From assembly GCA_028583685.1 (NCBI GenBank), contig JAMXIF010001253.1, positions 76,020,819-76,084,818 on the forward strand: a stretch of 64,000 nucleotides of DNA, read 5' to 3'. Positions 1-11,154 of this stretch are shown here, in pieces (the stretch's first letter is position 1; the number at the start of each line of letters is the position of its first letter). The DNA is from Petaurus breviceps papuanus. Its lineage: Eukaryota; Chordata; Mammalia; Diprotodontia; Petauridae. Made by a program: the position numbers and the translations under genes. The notes below the pieces were generated by a model. The model was given only the letters and a program-made list of their open reading frames with translations. It did no database searches and was not told where the DNA came from.

Positions 1-130
1 ACTCCCCTATCACAGCCTCTTAGAATCCTTAGCGTCTTTCAAGGTTCAGTTGAGGGACCACCTCCTCCTCTAAGACTTTCTTGATCTCATCAGTTTCTTC
101 CTTCTAAAAGTTTCTTGTATTAACTTGTAA
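1..130 (+). mobile_element. L2 LINE 3' region, first part
   Basis: The run from caaggttcagttgagg to cctcctctaag matches the L2 3' untranslated region, where L2 has a conserved 'ctcagctcaagtgccacctcc' segment (known from the family). The copy enters from outside the window. Its tail seems to resume at 366-504 after a MIR insertion. Confidence 0.55.
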
Positions 131-355
131 CAATGAGTACTGATATTTGCATAGTGCTTAAGAATTTTAGCAGTGTTTTTTATATATTATCTCATTTAAG
201 TATTATAAAAACACAATGGGATAAGTTATAGGTAACATTATTTTAATTCTACAGATAAGAAAACCCAGTTTGAGTGGCATGACTCTCAGAGCCAGTAAAT
301 ATAGGAAGCAAGATTTGAACCTAGTTCTTCCTGACTGACTTCATATCCGGGATGC
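131..355 (-). mobile_element. MIR/MIR3-type CORE-SINE, decayed
   Basis: Antisense MIR features appear in order: a tattatctcatttaag block, the ctacagataagaaaaccc core and gatttgaacctag near the tRNA-like head. It appears to split the surrounding L2. Confidence 0.5.
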
Positions 356-365
356 TATTGCTGAT

Positions 366-504
366 AAAGAACTATCATATTCCCCACTTGAGCATAAGCC
401 CCTTAAAGACAGGGACTGTTTTTCATTTTCATCACCATGTCCTCTGTCCCCCTAGCACATGCCTGGAACATAGTTAGGTGCTCAATAAATGTTTGTTTTA
501 TATT
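366..504 (+). mobile_element. L2 LINE 3' end
   Basis: The L2 terminal signature is read in order: agccccttaaagacaggg, a cctggaacatag block, then ctcaataaatgtttg. This is probably the continuation of the L2 at the window start. Confidence 0.7.
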
Positions 505-1145
505 CTTGCCTCATCATTGGCTGATATGATGGTTTCAGACGTAATTTGTATAAAGATACCAGCATGTGCCAGACCTGCCCTTTTTTTTCTTTCCTTAATG
601 CAATTCACTTGAATAATCTGGCTCCAGGAGCACATTATAAAGTCATTCCTAGGAAATAGCTTTATGCAGTAGCACTTCTGCCACTGGGTTAGAATTCAAA
701 TAAATTTTTCAAAAGAATTATTTATTTCAAGATTTTCATGGTTTCAGGTCCAGAAACTTTCCTGATACCTAGGATTAGAAAACTGAATATATGGATTTCC
801 TCTGGGGGTTACTTTGCCATGGTCTTCTGTGTAGTGTTTTGGCATGCCAGTTTTTGATCTGTCTGAAAGCCACAGGCAGTGCTTAAGGCAGACATTGGAT
901 AATATGAATGTTCTTACTTCTGTGACTTGCTGCTGTGAATCTGAACTCTTTTTTTAAAGAAAGTTTTTTTTTCCTTCAGTTTTCTTGGAAAGGGCATAAT
1001 GGTGATACAGTTTCTGGATAGGAACAATGATAAACCCCATGAGGGCAAGGCTCATCTAGGGGGCAAGGCTCTCTCTATATATCTGCTGTTTTTAATGAAA
1101 CTTAGTACAAGTCAAGGCAGATAACTCAGAATTCTGCAAAAGGAG
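505..1145. other. Unassigned, mostly single-copy
   Basis: No repeat, exon or RNA gene was recognised. The stretch is AT-rich with short T runs only. Confidence 0.4.
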
Positions 1146-1382
1146 AGGTTCAGTTGTTTCTCAGTCATGTCTGACTCTTTATGACCCCATTTGGGGTTTT
1201 CTTGGCAAAGAGACTGAAATGGTTTGCCATTTCTTCTCCAGCTCATTTTACAGATGAGGAAATGGAGGCAAACAGGGTTAAGTGACTTGCCCAAGGTCAC
1301 ACAGCTAGTCAATGTCTGAGGTCTGCTTGAATTCAGCTTTTCCTGACTCCAGGCCCTCAACTCTATCCACCTTAGCTGCCCA
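1146..1382 (-). mobile_element. MAR1-type marsupial CORE-SINE
   Basis: A near-full antisense copy. It runs from the RTE-like tail (ggttcagttgtttctcag), through ttggggttttcttggcaaag, the CORE block and tcacacagctag, to the tRNA-like head ending in ccttagctgccca. MAR1 is a marsupial SINE thought to be moved by RTE LINEs. Confidence 0.9.
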
Positions 1383-1617
1383 AGTTAGAGTTCTACTAAA
1401 CTCTGAAACTATTCTTTGTCCATGTGAGGATATAGTTTTCATGTGTGTAAAGTAACTTTGAGGCCACACTACATTCCAGCCGAACAGGCCTAAACACTGT
1501 TCCTTACATGTGATATTCCATGTCTTGTCCCTAGACCTTTGAATAGAATGTTCTCTATGCATAGAGAAGATCCCTTCTCATATTACTATTGAAACTCCTA
1601 GTTCCATTCTAGACTTA

Positions 1618-1862
1618 CCACAAATACCATCTTATAAAAGAGACCTTTCTTAATTTCCCCCAGGTGTTAATAAATAACTTGTTATTTGTTTTGTATACAT
1701 AATTGTATTTACTTTTCTATCTACCTTTTATTTTTCTCCTTCCCCTCCTCTCCTCCCCAATCCCTGGAGAATGCATGCTTCTGGAAGGTAGTATTCCTAG
1801 CACCTGTCATGGTGTCTGGACCCTATTGGGTGCCTAATAAAAGCTTGCTAAATTGAATTGAA
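1618..1862 (+). mobile_element. L2 LINE 3' end
   Basis: The L2 tail is visible as tggagaatgcatgcttctgg, tagcacctgtcatggtgtct and tgcctaataaaagcttgc, followed by an attgaattgaat terminal repeat. The 370 bases that follow hold nothing recognised. Confidence 0.7.
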
Positions 1863-2239
1863 TCTGCTTTACATGTGAAGGATGTCAAAGGAAGGATAAT
1901 CAATGATATAAAATAACATGCCTAATTATTACTGTTCTTGCCACATTTGCCTGTAGTTGGACATTTTTTAATATGTCAGTGTTAAGAGTCATAGAAACAG
2001 AATCTAGTTGCAGGTTTTACTCTATACATCTTAGGTATATTTTATAATCTGTATCCAAAATGAACATAACTGTTTCAAGGTATTAGTCCATCCTATTCCA
2101 TCTACCAGTGGAAGGGTGACTGTTTTCTTAATGGGAGCATGTAACATTGTAACTAATAAGGAACCAACTTAGAGAGGGAAATATTTTTGAGGTCATGGCC
2201 ACTTGATTATTAATATACTTGTTTTCTTACAGCCCTTTC

Positions 2240-2515
2240 AACATTTGTCACTTTCCTGTTTTCGTCAATTTTGATAATCTGATGGACTGTAAGATGGAAC
2301 CTCAAGAGTTGCTTTAATGTATATTTTTCCAATTATTAGGGATTTGGAGCATTTTTGCATATGGCTTTTGATAGCTTGGATTTCTTCCTCTGAAAACTGC
2401 CTATTCTATTCTTTGACCATTTATCAATTGGGGAATGGCTTCTGTTCCTACAAATTTGAATCATGTCCCTGTATACTTTCTGTGAATCCTGGTGCATATG
2501 TTAATAGAAACGCAG
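2240..2515 (-). mobile_element. L1 LINE fragment, ORF2 3' region
   Basis: Antisense marsupial L1 sequence: aattttgataatctgatgg, then gggatttggagcattttt, atggcttttgatagcttgg and tttatcaattggggaatgg. The sense strand corresponds to the end of ORF2 in mammalian L1. It is 5'-truncated and old. Confidence 0.8.
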
Positions 2516-2519
2516 ATCT

Positions 2520-3170
2520 GTGTATATTGTATACTGTTTGACTTCGCTTAGAAAACAAAGTTTCTCTTCCATAATGTCATTATTTGAAAACAGTAATAGC
2601 ATATCTTTTCATATGATCTAGGTCTAGAAGCTATCTGGTTTATCCCTGGCCACAATAGGCCGTATTTTCTTAGTAATGCATTGTGTGGTTCTCTTCCTGG
2701 ATGTTGTTTATTAGGACTTGGCTAAGATCATGCAGTCTGTCTTATTGAGTAGGACAGAGATCATTTAATTCTTTCTGCTCAACTCTCCACTGAATGAAAT
2801 TGATCATTATTCGTCCTCCTATCAAGAAAAAATTGCCAAATGTCACATTTGCCCCGAATTTTAAAACAGCAATAAAGTGTTTGGAGTTTTTGAGATAAAA
2901 GAATGTTTGATAGGGGAAATAGCACACTTTTGAATGGTAGACTTCAAAGTCTCAGATGAAACTGTGGTTTTCAGAGAACTTTGATGGGTTTTTAAATTGT
3001 GAAGACTGATGCTTGCATACAAGCTTTTTTTGGTGGCATATTTTCATATTTTAAAAAATTGCCTTAATTTATTGGGTTTTAGTGATGAAGGTATGAACCC
3101 ATTCTGTCAAACTGCATATTTCATTGGCTGTAGCCTTTTACTTAGCTTAGCATTGCATGAAAGGAAGTAA
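2520..3170. other. Unassigned, mostly single-copy
   Basis: No recognised repeats or exon-like frames. The longest open frame is 61 codons on the minus strand and has no motif. Confidence 0.4.
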
Positions 3171-3171
3171 T

Positions 3172-3276
3172 AAGCTTGCTTTAAAAAGACCCAGATGAAA
3201 AGGATTATAATACAGTGAAGAAGTATTAGCATGACCCAGTCTATGCATGCTAGTCAGTTCTTTTGAAGTATCCATT
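3172..3276 (+). pseudogene. U6 snRNA pseudogene, strongly decayed
   Basis: Blocks collinear with U6 spliceosomal RNA can be followed over about 105 bases; U6 is about 107. The 5' block gcttgctt is followed, exactly 34 bases on as in U6, by atacag, gaaga, ttagcatg and ccc. The 3' block is ttttgaagta-tccatt, matching the U6 3' part. Roughly 60 percent of positions match in the 5' half. The copy is far too changed to be a working U6 gene, and no pol III promoter elements were recognised upstream. U6 copies scattered by LINE machinery are common in mammals. A chance match is possible but unlikely given the ordered blocks and the right length. Confidence 0.55.
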
Positions 3277-3997
3277 CTGACAGCCTTTTAGAATGAAACT
3301 CCAAGCTCAGTGCTAATATTCTTGGCTGGGTGCTAGACTTTATCCTAATGCTCAAGGCAATAGTTGCCAAAAGGGAATGAAGAGGCTAATTATAAAAATG
3401 ACACACAATAGCATCACAAACATTTTATTTTCATTTGCACAAAAGCAAGTTTGGAACTAGCTGATGTCTTTTTACAGTGTCCCAGGAAGTTATCATCATT
3501 ATCTGCTTTTGAGACTTAGTGAAAAATAGTATGCAACAGCTGAATTTTCCCCACGACTTTGACTAAATGAACTGAACCCCCCAGTTTGTTTTCTCTTATA
3601 TTCCTTTTCCTGTTCCTTCTTCTCTTTCTTCTCTTCTTTTCTCTGGAGAACTCAAAAGTAATTGGATATAGGTTTTTACATTTGGTTGTTTCTCACATCA
3701 TCCTGGCTCTGAACCCTTTCTTAGCTCCCTTCCTTTATGTGTAACAATTCTGTGTGTGGAATTCCCATTAACTTCAAAAGAAAAGATACACAGGGTTCAA
3801 CTGGAAATAAAAATTTGACCCTTTGTCTCTTCTTTTCATCTCCCCTTGTTCAGGCATTGTCCCCTTCTGTGTAAAGAAGGGGTTGTAATACATTATACCA
3901 CAGCATGCCATTTGAATGATCTGAAGCTACATTCCAATTTTAGGTTGTCTATATAGCTTTGTGTTTTTGGTCTTTCTCCAATCACTTTACCTCCTAA
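3277..3997. other. Unassigned
   Basis: Contains a short pyrimidine-rich patch (about 3600-3640) and otherwise nothing recognised. Confidence 0.4.
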
Positions 3998-4132
3998 GAG
4001 GCACTGAGATGTAAAGGAGCACTGAATTTGGAATTAGAATACCTGAATTTGAATCCCAGCTTTACTACTATCTTTGTGATGTTAGATCACTTTTCCTTTT
4101 TGAGTGAGTTTCCTAACCTGTAAAATTCAGTT
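3998..4132 (+). mobile_element. MIR SINE
   Basis: Sense MIR features: aggagcactgaatttggaat, tgaatttgaatcccagct and a degenerate tcctaacctgtaaaat. Confidence 0.65.
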
Positions 4133-4139
4133 CAAAGAT

Positions 4140-4275
4140 TCAATTTAACATGTATTAAGAGGCAAGAATGTAAGGTACTTTGCTCTGTTCTGTGGACACA
4201 AAGAATAAAATGGCACAGTGTCTGCCCTCTAGGAACTTACATTCCACTGGGCTGGGTGGGAGGTGGTAGACAGAG
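4140..4275 (-). mobile_element. L2 LINE 3' end
   Basis: Antisense L2 tail: aacatgtattaagaggc, then tgccctctaggaacttac and attccactggg. Confidence 0.6.
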
Positions 4276-4441
4276 AAAGAGCTACTGGATGTATTATCTA
4301 ATTGGGGATTGGGACTGGATTATCCCCAAGATCTTTTCATCATTACTTGGTATTAGTATGTATCTTTGAGATATCTTGAAAAGGGGATCTGAGAAAAGAT
4401 TCCAAAGGATGTAGTATTTTAAGCTTGGTTCATGTCTAGAT

Positions 4442-4960
4442 ATTGTATCAGTAAACAAGTATTTATATCTCCTATGTTCCCAACATTCTGAATGCTAGAT
4501 GCCGTGTTTTGTTGTTATTCAGTCTTTTCAGTCTTGTCCCATTTTTTTGTGACTCTATTCGAAATTTTCTTGGAAAAGATACTGGAATGGTTTGCCATTT
4601 CCTTCTCCAGCTCATTTTACAGATGAGGAAACTGAGAAAAACAGGATCATGTGAAAAGATAAACCCAGGGTCACACAGCTAATAAGTGTCTGAGGCTGAA
4701 TTTGAATTCAGGAAGATGAGTCTTCCTGATTCTGGGTCAGGATTCCAGCTACTCCACTAGAGGCTATGGAGAATGGCAAATCCAAATAGAGAACTTGACT
4801 CTTGACCCTTGAAAGAGTATACAATCTATACATTCTAGTGGGGGAGACAAACAAGACATATACAGATGAAATAGGAAAATGAGTACTGAACTGTGTTGTG
4901 CAGAGTGAGTGCCAGAGAAGCTTGGAGAAAGGAAAGATGATTATGGGATGGAGCTTTGTA
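4442..4960 (-). mobile_element. L2 LINE 3' part, split by a MAR1 SINE
   Basis: The L2 tail reads antisense from gtaaacaagtatttatatc to tgaatgctagatg (about 4500). It resumes after the SINE with tatacaatctatacattc and tagtgggggagacaaac. The two halves join in correct L2 order, so the SINE is the younger insertion. Confidence 0.65.
4508..4765 (-). mobile_element. MAR1-type CORE-SINE inside L2
   Basis: Antisense order: ttgttgttattcagtc tail, gatactggaatggtttgcc, ctcattttacagatgagg, gtcacacagctaat and ttgaattcaggaagatgag. The head is degenerate. Confidence 0.85.
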
Positions 4961-5786
4961 TATGAAGTGGAAAATAGAGGTGATTATCTGCATATAATCC
5001 AAGTCAAAAAGATCCTCTTGCCTCAATTTATATTTTAAATGAAAGTCTTAACTTGACTTGATACCTACTTGGTGTTCCACTTCACATGTGTCACACAGCT
5101 TCAGATTTCATCTTTATGTGTACTATATAATAAAAATTCACAAGTTACAGCTTCGTGCAATGGGAAATAAAAAAATTACGAAACTTACTTTTAATGGGAG
5201 ATGAGTTAGTAAGGAAGAGGCCATTGTTGTTTAGGCACTTTAATCCAATCCTTTCGATCTTCTAGGGAAAAGAATAAGCCAACTCTCTCATCAGTTTATA
5301 ACATTCATCAACTGAAAAGGTCTAGAAAAAAATATTTTCTATCCTCTCTATTAGTCTTGAGGAAAGGCTTTCTTTCCTTTCACAATGGAAATGTGATGAG
5401 ACTGGTGGGTATGGGTAGGCAGGACTGGGAAGCTGGGGTAGGGGAAGACTAGCTTTCTATTTGAAGACCATAAATTCAGAATTGTCTCTTCACGTGATTG
5501 TCTATAGAGCATGTGTTTTTACTTACCTCATAGAATTATTTCGAAAATAGTGCAAAGTAGTAGTAGAAGTGAAAGTGCTTTGTTAATAGTCAAAATGGTA
5601 CAAGATGAAGGATTAAGTCACTTGGTGGAGTTTCAGAGATGAAGTCATCAAAGCCACTTCTTCTTTTTAGAAGCCCTGGATTTTTAATGGTATAGGACAA
5701 TATATAAAGCCATGGTTATGCAGTAATGAGGCTGCTTCCACACATAGTCTCTAGTCACACATTTCCTTTATTATTTAAGTTCACAT
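4961..5786. other. Unassigned
   Basis: No repeat family, exon or RNA recognised. Confidence 0.4.
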
Positions 5787-5798
5787 AATTAGGTTACA

Positions 5799-6014
5799 GG
5801 GTAGCTAGGTGGTGCAATGGATGAAGAAAGACCTGAGTTCAAATGTGGCCTCAGACACTAGCTATGTGACCCTGGGCAAGTCACTTAACCCTGTCTGCCT
5901 CAGTTTTCTCATTTGTAAAATGAGCTGGAGAAGGAAATGCAAACAATTTCAGTATCTTTGCCAAGAAAACCCCAAAAGGGGTTATGAAGAGTCAGAGAGG
6001 ACTGAACAACAACA
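5799..6014 (+). mobile_element. MAR1-type CORE-SINE with intact target duplication
   Basis: A complete sense copy from gggtagctaggtggtgca to gactgaacaacaaca. The 12-base duplication aattaggttaca lies at 5787-5798 and 6015-6026 without mismatch, which proves retroposition and fixes both ends. The perfect duplication suggests a more recent insertion than most MAR1 copies here. Confidence 0.95.
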
Positions 6015-6026
6015 AATTAGGTTACA

Positions 6027-6744
6027 TATTCATCTGCTCAGTGTTGGTCAGTAGCTGTTTTCTCAGAATTCTGGTGGCATTTCCCTCCTCTATTTGTGGT
6101 CAGTATATGTGTTAACCCTTGAAGAAAGTAAATATTGGTTACTGTAAGAGAATCCAAAGTATTGAAGTGTTAAATGGAAAAGATATAAAATTGCAATTAA
6201 GCTCATGAACTTGGCTGCAGTTCAATATAGCAGCCCTGGGGATGTCATTTTTAGTCCTGTTGTGTGGAGGGAAGGCTCCTGAAGGGATGTGTTTATTTCT
6301 TGTGATTTATAGGTAAGACTCCTTTAGTGTTCCCTGGGATTGCAAATGTACTTTGATTTGTGACCATGATAAGATTCAAAACATTTGCTTTCTCAAACTC
6401 TTGTGGATCAAAGGAAATAGGAAGGAAGGTAAGAAAAATTTGGAAGCTATGACTAAATTGAAATGGAAAACTACATTGAAACAATAATGCTTGTACACTT
6501 GAGATGGGAATATACAGGATCTTCCTTTAAAAAATTCTCCTTAAAAACATTTTATTACATGAGAAAAACTCTTAAAAGAAAAAAATTGGAAATACACATC
6601 TCATTTTTTTAGGAACTCAAGCTGACTTTGCAGTAGTATTTGATGAAATTTAGAAATGTGGAGTTTGTCTATGTTAGTTAAGTTCAGTGAACACATTTTT
6701 TGTGACTTTTTAGTTAAAATCAATTTCATTGTTTTTTTTAATTT
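6027..6744. other. Unassigned
   Basis: AT-rich; no features recognised. Confidence 0.4.
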
Positions 6745-6815
6745 TAGAAATAATAATAATAATACCTAGCATTTATGTGGCACTTTGAGGTTTGCAGAAA
6801 GCTTTACAGATATTA
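6745..6815 (-). mobile_element. MIR 3' fragment
   Basis: Begins with an aataataataat run, then ctagcatttatgtggcac and gaggtttgcagaaagc, the antisense end of marsupial MIR. Confidence 0.55.
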
Positions 6816-6884
6816 TCCATATTTCCATATAAGGCTTATCACAGAAAAACACTTTTAAGTGAAAAAATTACTCTTCAATTTGCA

Positions 6885-7160
6885 TGCAGAGTTGCTCAGT
6901 TCTCTCTCTGGAGATGGATAGCATTTTTGCATTGTGAGCCCTTTGCCTTGGATGCTTGATCCACAGTAGCCATTTCTTTCACAGTTGATCATCATTACAA
7001 CATTGCTGTTACTGTATACAATGAATTCCTAGTTCTTCTCACTTTACTTTGTCTCAGTTCATAGAGGTCCTGCCATGTTTTCTCTGAAAACACCCCTCTT
7101 GACATTTCTTATTAGCCCAATAGTACTCCAACACAATCACATGCCACAACTTGTTCACCT
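6885..7160 (-). mobile_element. L1 LINE 3' fragment
   Basis: Antisense marsupial L1 3' region: tctggagatggatagcat, cacagttgatcatcattac, attgctgttactgtatac, atagtactccaacacaatc and ccacaacttgttcacc. Confidence 0.75.
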
Positions 7161-7189
7161 CACAGAACTAAGTCTATAGGCAATAAGAA

Positions 7190-7325
7190 GGTGGAGGAAA
7201 AAGGACTTGGAACTGGAGTTCAGGAAACCTGTCACTTGTCATAGTTTTACCACTAACTCTGTCACCTTAAACAGATAGATCTCTTAGCTAAGCACAGGTT
7301 TCTTTATTTAGAAAGTGAGTAGATT
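7190..7325 (+). mobile_element. MIR SINE
   Basis: Sense features: aaaggacttggaactgga, catagttttaccactaact, then a decayed tttctttatttagaaag in place of the tcatctgtaaaat block. Confidence 0.5.
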
Positions 7326-7449
7326 TAATGAAATAATCTCTACGTTCCCTTCTATCTCAACAGTTTCTAAGACTATATCTTTGATTTTCTTTTAGGCTCA
7401 GTTAGATGGCATTTCATGATCCTTCAGTGCCCCAGTGCCTCAGGATCAT

Positions 7450-7620
7450 ATTTATGAGTATTAATAAAGCATTCACACATACATGGCACTTCACAAAATG
7501 CTTTTCTCAGATTGAGTTCTGTTTTACAGAATCAGAAATAGAAGAAGACAAGAGATTAAATGGTCCTCCAGAGCTATCTACTTTGTTAGTGTAGGGGCCT
7601 AGATTAGAACCAGGACATAC
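7450..7620 (-). mobile_element. MIR-like fragment, very decayed
   Basis: Weak antisense MIR: ggcacttcacaaaatgct, a cagaatcagaaatag core and ctagattagaaccagg. Confidence 0.35.
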
Positions 7621-8160
7621 CCTCAATTTAGGGGGGAAAAAGGGAAGAAAACCAGAAGAATCTACCATAGTATCTTGTTTACTTATTATTTCTTTGCTTT
7701 TGAAGTCCAGTGCAGAAAAAAAATTCCTCTACTATTTCAACTTCCTAGTTATTTGAATCCTACCTTAATAGGCATGTATTATGGTCACCTCCTCATGAAT
7801 GGCAAATATTTTTGTTTTTCAGAATTTGCTGTGACTAGCCTGAATTATTTCCTCAAACTTGCCTTAATTATAATGTCAACAAGATAAAAAAAAGTCATGC
7901 TATTTTATTCCTAATCTCCCAACTTTGAATTTCTTTCTGATGTTCACCAAGTGTTAATTTTTTGACCTGCCTTCGTTATTCAACAGTGCTTCTGAAATCC
8001 TTCTCCTACCCCAAAAGATAAGTAAGTAGTTGCTATATGATTCCAAAGCCAGCCAGCATTTTGATCACCTTACTATCTGTTTTTCATTCTTTTATTTTTG
8101 TATATAATGTGAAAGTACAATTTAAGCTAGGTGCATTCTAACAATAATAACTGATGTTCC
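7621..8160. other. Unassigned
   Basis: No features recognised. Confidence 0.4.
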
Positions 8161-8164
8161 CCTA

Positions 8165-8370
8165 TCTGTAAACATTTATTTGGTGCCTACTGTGTGCAGG
8201 TACTGGGCTAAGCACTAGGGATACAAAGGCAGGGAAGATAGGCCCTGCCCTTGAGGAACTTACAATCTAATAAGGGAGACAACATGCAAACAACCATGTA
8301 CAAACAAGCTACATCCAGGATCAATCAACAGAAGGAAGGCACTGGAATTAAGAGGGTTTGAGAAAGGACT
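8165..8370 (-). mobile_element. L2 LINE 3' end
   Basis: Antisense L2 tail, well kept: aacatttatttggtgcctac, ctgggctaagcactaggg, cccttgaggaacttacaa and aaggcactggaattaagagg. Confidence 0.85.
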
Positions 8371-8744
8371 ATGCTGTATATTTTCATTGCATTTTCATGT
8401 TCAGCACAGCTTGCTGTTAGCTGTTAATAAAAGTCAGTCAGTATTATTTACAGTCACTTACACAGTATTAGATTGTCAATAGTGTCTAGTGGCTCTCCCA
8501 GTCCTAATTGCCTGGGAGAGGTTATAGTAGTCAAGTGGAAATGAATCGTTCCTTCATAAGATATATCGTTGACCATGGTGTTCTAGATATTAAGGAGATA
8601 AAAATGCAGCCTCGTGCATTTGACCTTTCTCTGTTAGGGCATTTCTCCTATTTGTATATTCCAGTTACTACAAAAGAAGTTCAGGAAAAAAAAAATAGTT
8701 GGAAATAGGATAAAACTAGGGTCTTTGGGAGAAGCTGGGTGACA
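8371..8744. other. Unassigned
   Basis: No features recognised. Confidence 0.4.
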
Positions 8745-8985
8745 AGACTAGGTGGACAGAGTACTGGCCTTGGAGTCACAAAGGACCTGAGTTCAAATCC
8801 AGCCTCAGACACTTACTAGCTGTGTGTGACCCTGAGCAAGTCATTAAACCTGTTTGCCTCAGTTTCTTCATCTGTAAAATTGAGCTGGAGAAAGAAATGG
8901 CAAACTGTTCCAGTATATTTGCCAAGAAGACCTCAAGTGGGGGTCATGAAGAATTGGACATGCCTGAGATGACTAAACAATAGCA
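8745..8985 (+). mobile_element. MAR1-type CORE-SINE
   Basis: Sense copy: tgagttcaaatccagcctc, agacacttactagctgtg, atctgtaaaattgagctgg, ttgccaagaagacctc and a degenerate RTE-like tail ending ctaaacaatagcaag. Confidence 0.85.
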
Positions 8986-8989
8986 AGGA

Positions 8990-9425
8990 CACTTGAGAAT
9001 TTGGAAAATTTTTAAAAAGCCATTTTATTAACCTTCATCCATCAAAAAAAACAACTGATACTTTATTTTGCCAAGCCAAACCCTTTGCAAAGTACATTCC
9101 CTGAAAGCGTCATTAGTCCATTTGGAGGCAACTTTTCTTATCCTTTATAAATTTTTATCGGATATATGAGAATAAAAGCTTAGATTAACCAGAAACCCCT
9201 CATTACATGCTTTTCTCCCTCCTTTAATTACAGAAATTTACAGAGTGTACTCTCAGTAATCAAAATGGAGAGCTTCATCAACAGACAGTGAGGTAACGGG
9301 TAAATTGCTGTCAGTTTGTTGTGATTTCTTTCTTGTGGTTTTTAAAAAATGTTGGCATGTTCATGGCCAGGTGTGAAGTTTATAAAGAAAGTAAGAAATA
9401 AAAACTGTGAAAGGAGGCACCTCAT
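8990..9425. other. Unassigned
   Basis: No features recognised. Confidence 0.4.
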
Positions 9426-9427
9426 CT

Positions 9428-9770
9428 TTTGGAAATAGCTCTGGATGGGAAATCAGAGGCCCTGATTTTCAGCCTGTCTTCTGTAACATTTTGTAAGTCT
9501 TTTAACCTCTCTGGGTCTCAGTTTCTTATCTGTAAAATCAGGCAATTGGTCTAGATCAGTGGGGTCAAACTCAAATAGAAATGGGGGCCACTAATCTGTA
9601 CATAAGGATCCTTGTGAACTACATATTGACTTAATTTTAAAATGTAATGCTATCTGTTTTATTGTATTTTTATTTATTTTGCCCATATTTCCCAATTATG
9701 CTTTGATCTCATTTGTGTGTGTTTGACATCTCTGGATTAGACAGATGATCTTAGGCCTTCTTGTTCAAAC
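9428..9770 (+). mobile_element. MIR SINE, split by a hAT-type element
   Basis: Sense MIR: taacctctctgggtctcag, cttatctgtaaaatcagg, caattggtctagat. It continues after the inserted element with gattagacagatgatctt. Confidence 0.65.
9557..9734 (+). mobile_element. Short hAT-type DNA transposon (non-autonomous)
   Basis: Terminal inverted repeats: cagtggggtcaaact at the left and, on the other strand, cagagatgtcaaac at the right. Length is 178 bases with no coding capacity. The 8-base flanks gtctagat and gattagac agree at 5 of 8 positions, and the left one fits the NTCTAGAN target known for Charlie-like hATs. It splits a MIR. Confidence 0.7.
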
Positions 9771-9954
9771 ATTTGATAATTTTATATGGAGTAACAAAAA
9801 TCTTTTCACCAAGTCTTTTCAGAAGTATCAAGAACTGCTAAGTCAATCTTTCAAAGAAATTGTTTTTGGTGTGGACCTGTGAGTTCAGTGGTATAGGGAA
9901 CTAATTCTTAGTGAAAGACCTTCCTTTAACCATGAAGACTGGACAGTAACATTC

Positions 9955-10105
9955 TGCAGCTTAGAGATGAGAGAAGTGCCTAGTATGGGGGTAATTCTAG
10001 TGATTTGTCCAGGATCATTCAGAGAGTGATTGGCAGAGTTAAGACTTGAACCCAGATGTTCCTGACTCTGAAACTGACTCTCTATCCACTACATCATGCT
10101 TCTTC
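9955..10105 (-). mobile_element. MIR/CORE-SINE fragment
   Basis: Antisense: gatttgtccaggatcattc, then gacttgaacccagatgttcc and tctatccactacatcatg. Confidence 0.6.
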
Positions 10106-10298
10106 TCAAATAGCTTTTCAAAAGTTGAACATGTAGTTTTTATGAGTCAAAACCACAGCTTGGTATCTTTGTCGGCAGTGAACATTAGTAGCCTCAAAAA
10201 GTACAGTGTTACTCTAGAAGTCTTTCTGTCATGTGTCATTTCCTCCTTTCTGGTGACTCATTTTATGTTACAGACATACATACATATACACACATGCA

Positions 10299-10552
10299 GG
10301 GCAGCGAGGTGGTACAGTGGATAGAGAGCCAGGCCTGGAGTCAAGAAGACTCATCTTCCTGAGTTCAAATCAGATCTCAGACATTTACTAGCTGTGTGAC
10401 TAGCTAAGTGACTAGGTGAGTCACTTAACCCTATTTGCCTTAGTTCCACATCTGTAAAATGAGCCGGAGAAGGAAATGGCAATATCTTTGCCAAGAAAAC
10501 TCCAAATGCGGTCACAAAGAGTCTGAAGGTTTGAAAAAAGACTGAACAACAA
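10299..10552 (+). mobile_element. MAR1-type CORE-SINE
   Basis: Sense copy from gggcagcgaggtggtacag to agactgaacaacaa. It carries a local duplication around tgactagctaagtgactagg. The flanks are both (AC)-rich (acatatacacacatg / acatatgtacacacac), so a target duplication is likely but blurred by simple sequence. Confidence 0.9.
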
Positions 10553-10694
10553 ACATATGTACACACACAATATAAATACAGACATATTTCATTCTTTCAA
10601 ATACTTCTTGTTGTCATAACAATATTTTATTCATGTTTCATACAGTAATATAATTGTAGAGTTTGTCATCTAAATCCAACTCCAACCCTTTAAC

Positions 10695-10935
10695 ATGAAT
10701 TTCACACATAATCTATCAGTAAGCATTTATTAAGCACTTACTGCATGCCATGCTGAAGGATATAAAGACAAAACACATGCACACGCATGTACTCTCTCTC
10801 TTCCCCCACCCCTCCTCTTCCCTCCCTTTCTCTCCCCCTCCCTTTCTCTCTCTCTCTCTTTCTCTCTTCCCCCCTCAACCCCCTCTTTGCTCTCCAGGAG
10901 TTGACTATCTAATTGAGGGGGGAAAAATGGCCGTC
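10695..10935 (-). mobile_element. L2 LINE 3' end interrupted by a pyrimidine microsatellite
   Basis: Antisense L2: gtaagcatttattaagcac, tactgcatgccatgctgaag and ccaggagttgactatct, with the microsatellite at 10793-10882 between them. Confidence 0.65.
10793..10882 (+). repeat. TC-rich microsatellite
   Basis: About 90 bases of nearly pure pyrimidine, including ctctctctctctctttctc. Confidence 0.9.
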
Positions 10936-11154
10936 TAGTCTCTGCTTGAAAACTAATAGTAATATAAAACTCTCCATCCCCAGAGGCAGCTATTCCATTT
11001 GGGGACAGTCTTAATAAAATGCTGATGAACTAAAAATAAGCCTCTCTGAAACTTACATACATTGATTCTACTTCTGTCTGCTGGGGCCAAACAGTGAGAT
11101 TCACTCTCCTTTCCATATCACAGTGCTTTGAAAATGTGAAGACAGTCATCAGAG

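Noticed and set aside
2317-2541. 74-codon frame with apparently hydrophobic peptide
   Set aside because: It is the antisense strand of an L1 ORF2 3' fragment.
7450-7620. Possible exon in the frame at 7406-7594
   Set aside because: The sequence fits a decayed antisense MIR, and no usable splice pair was seen.
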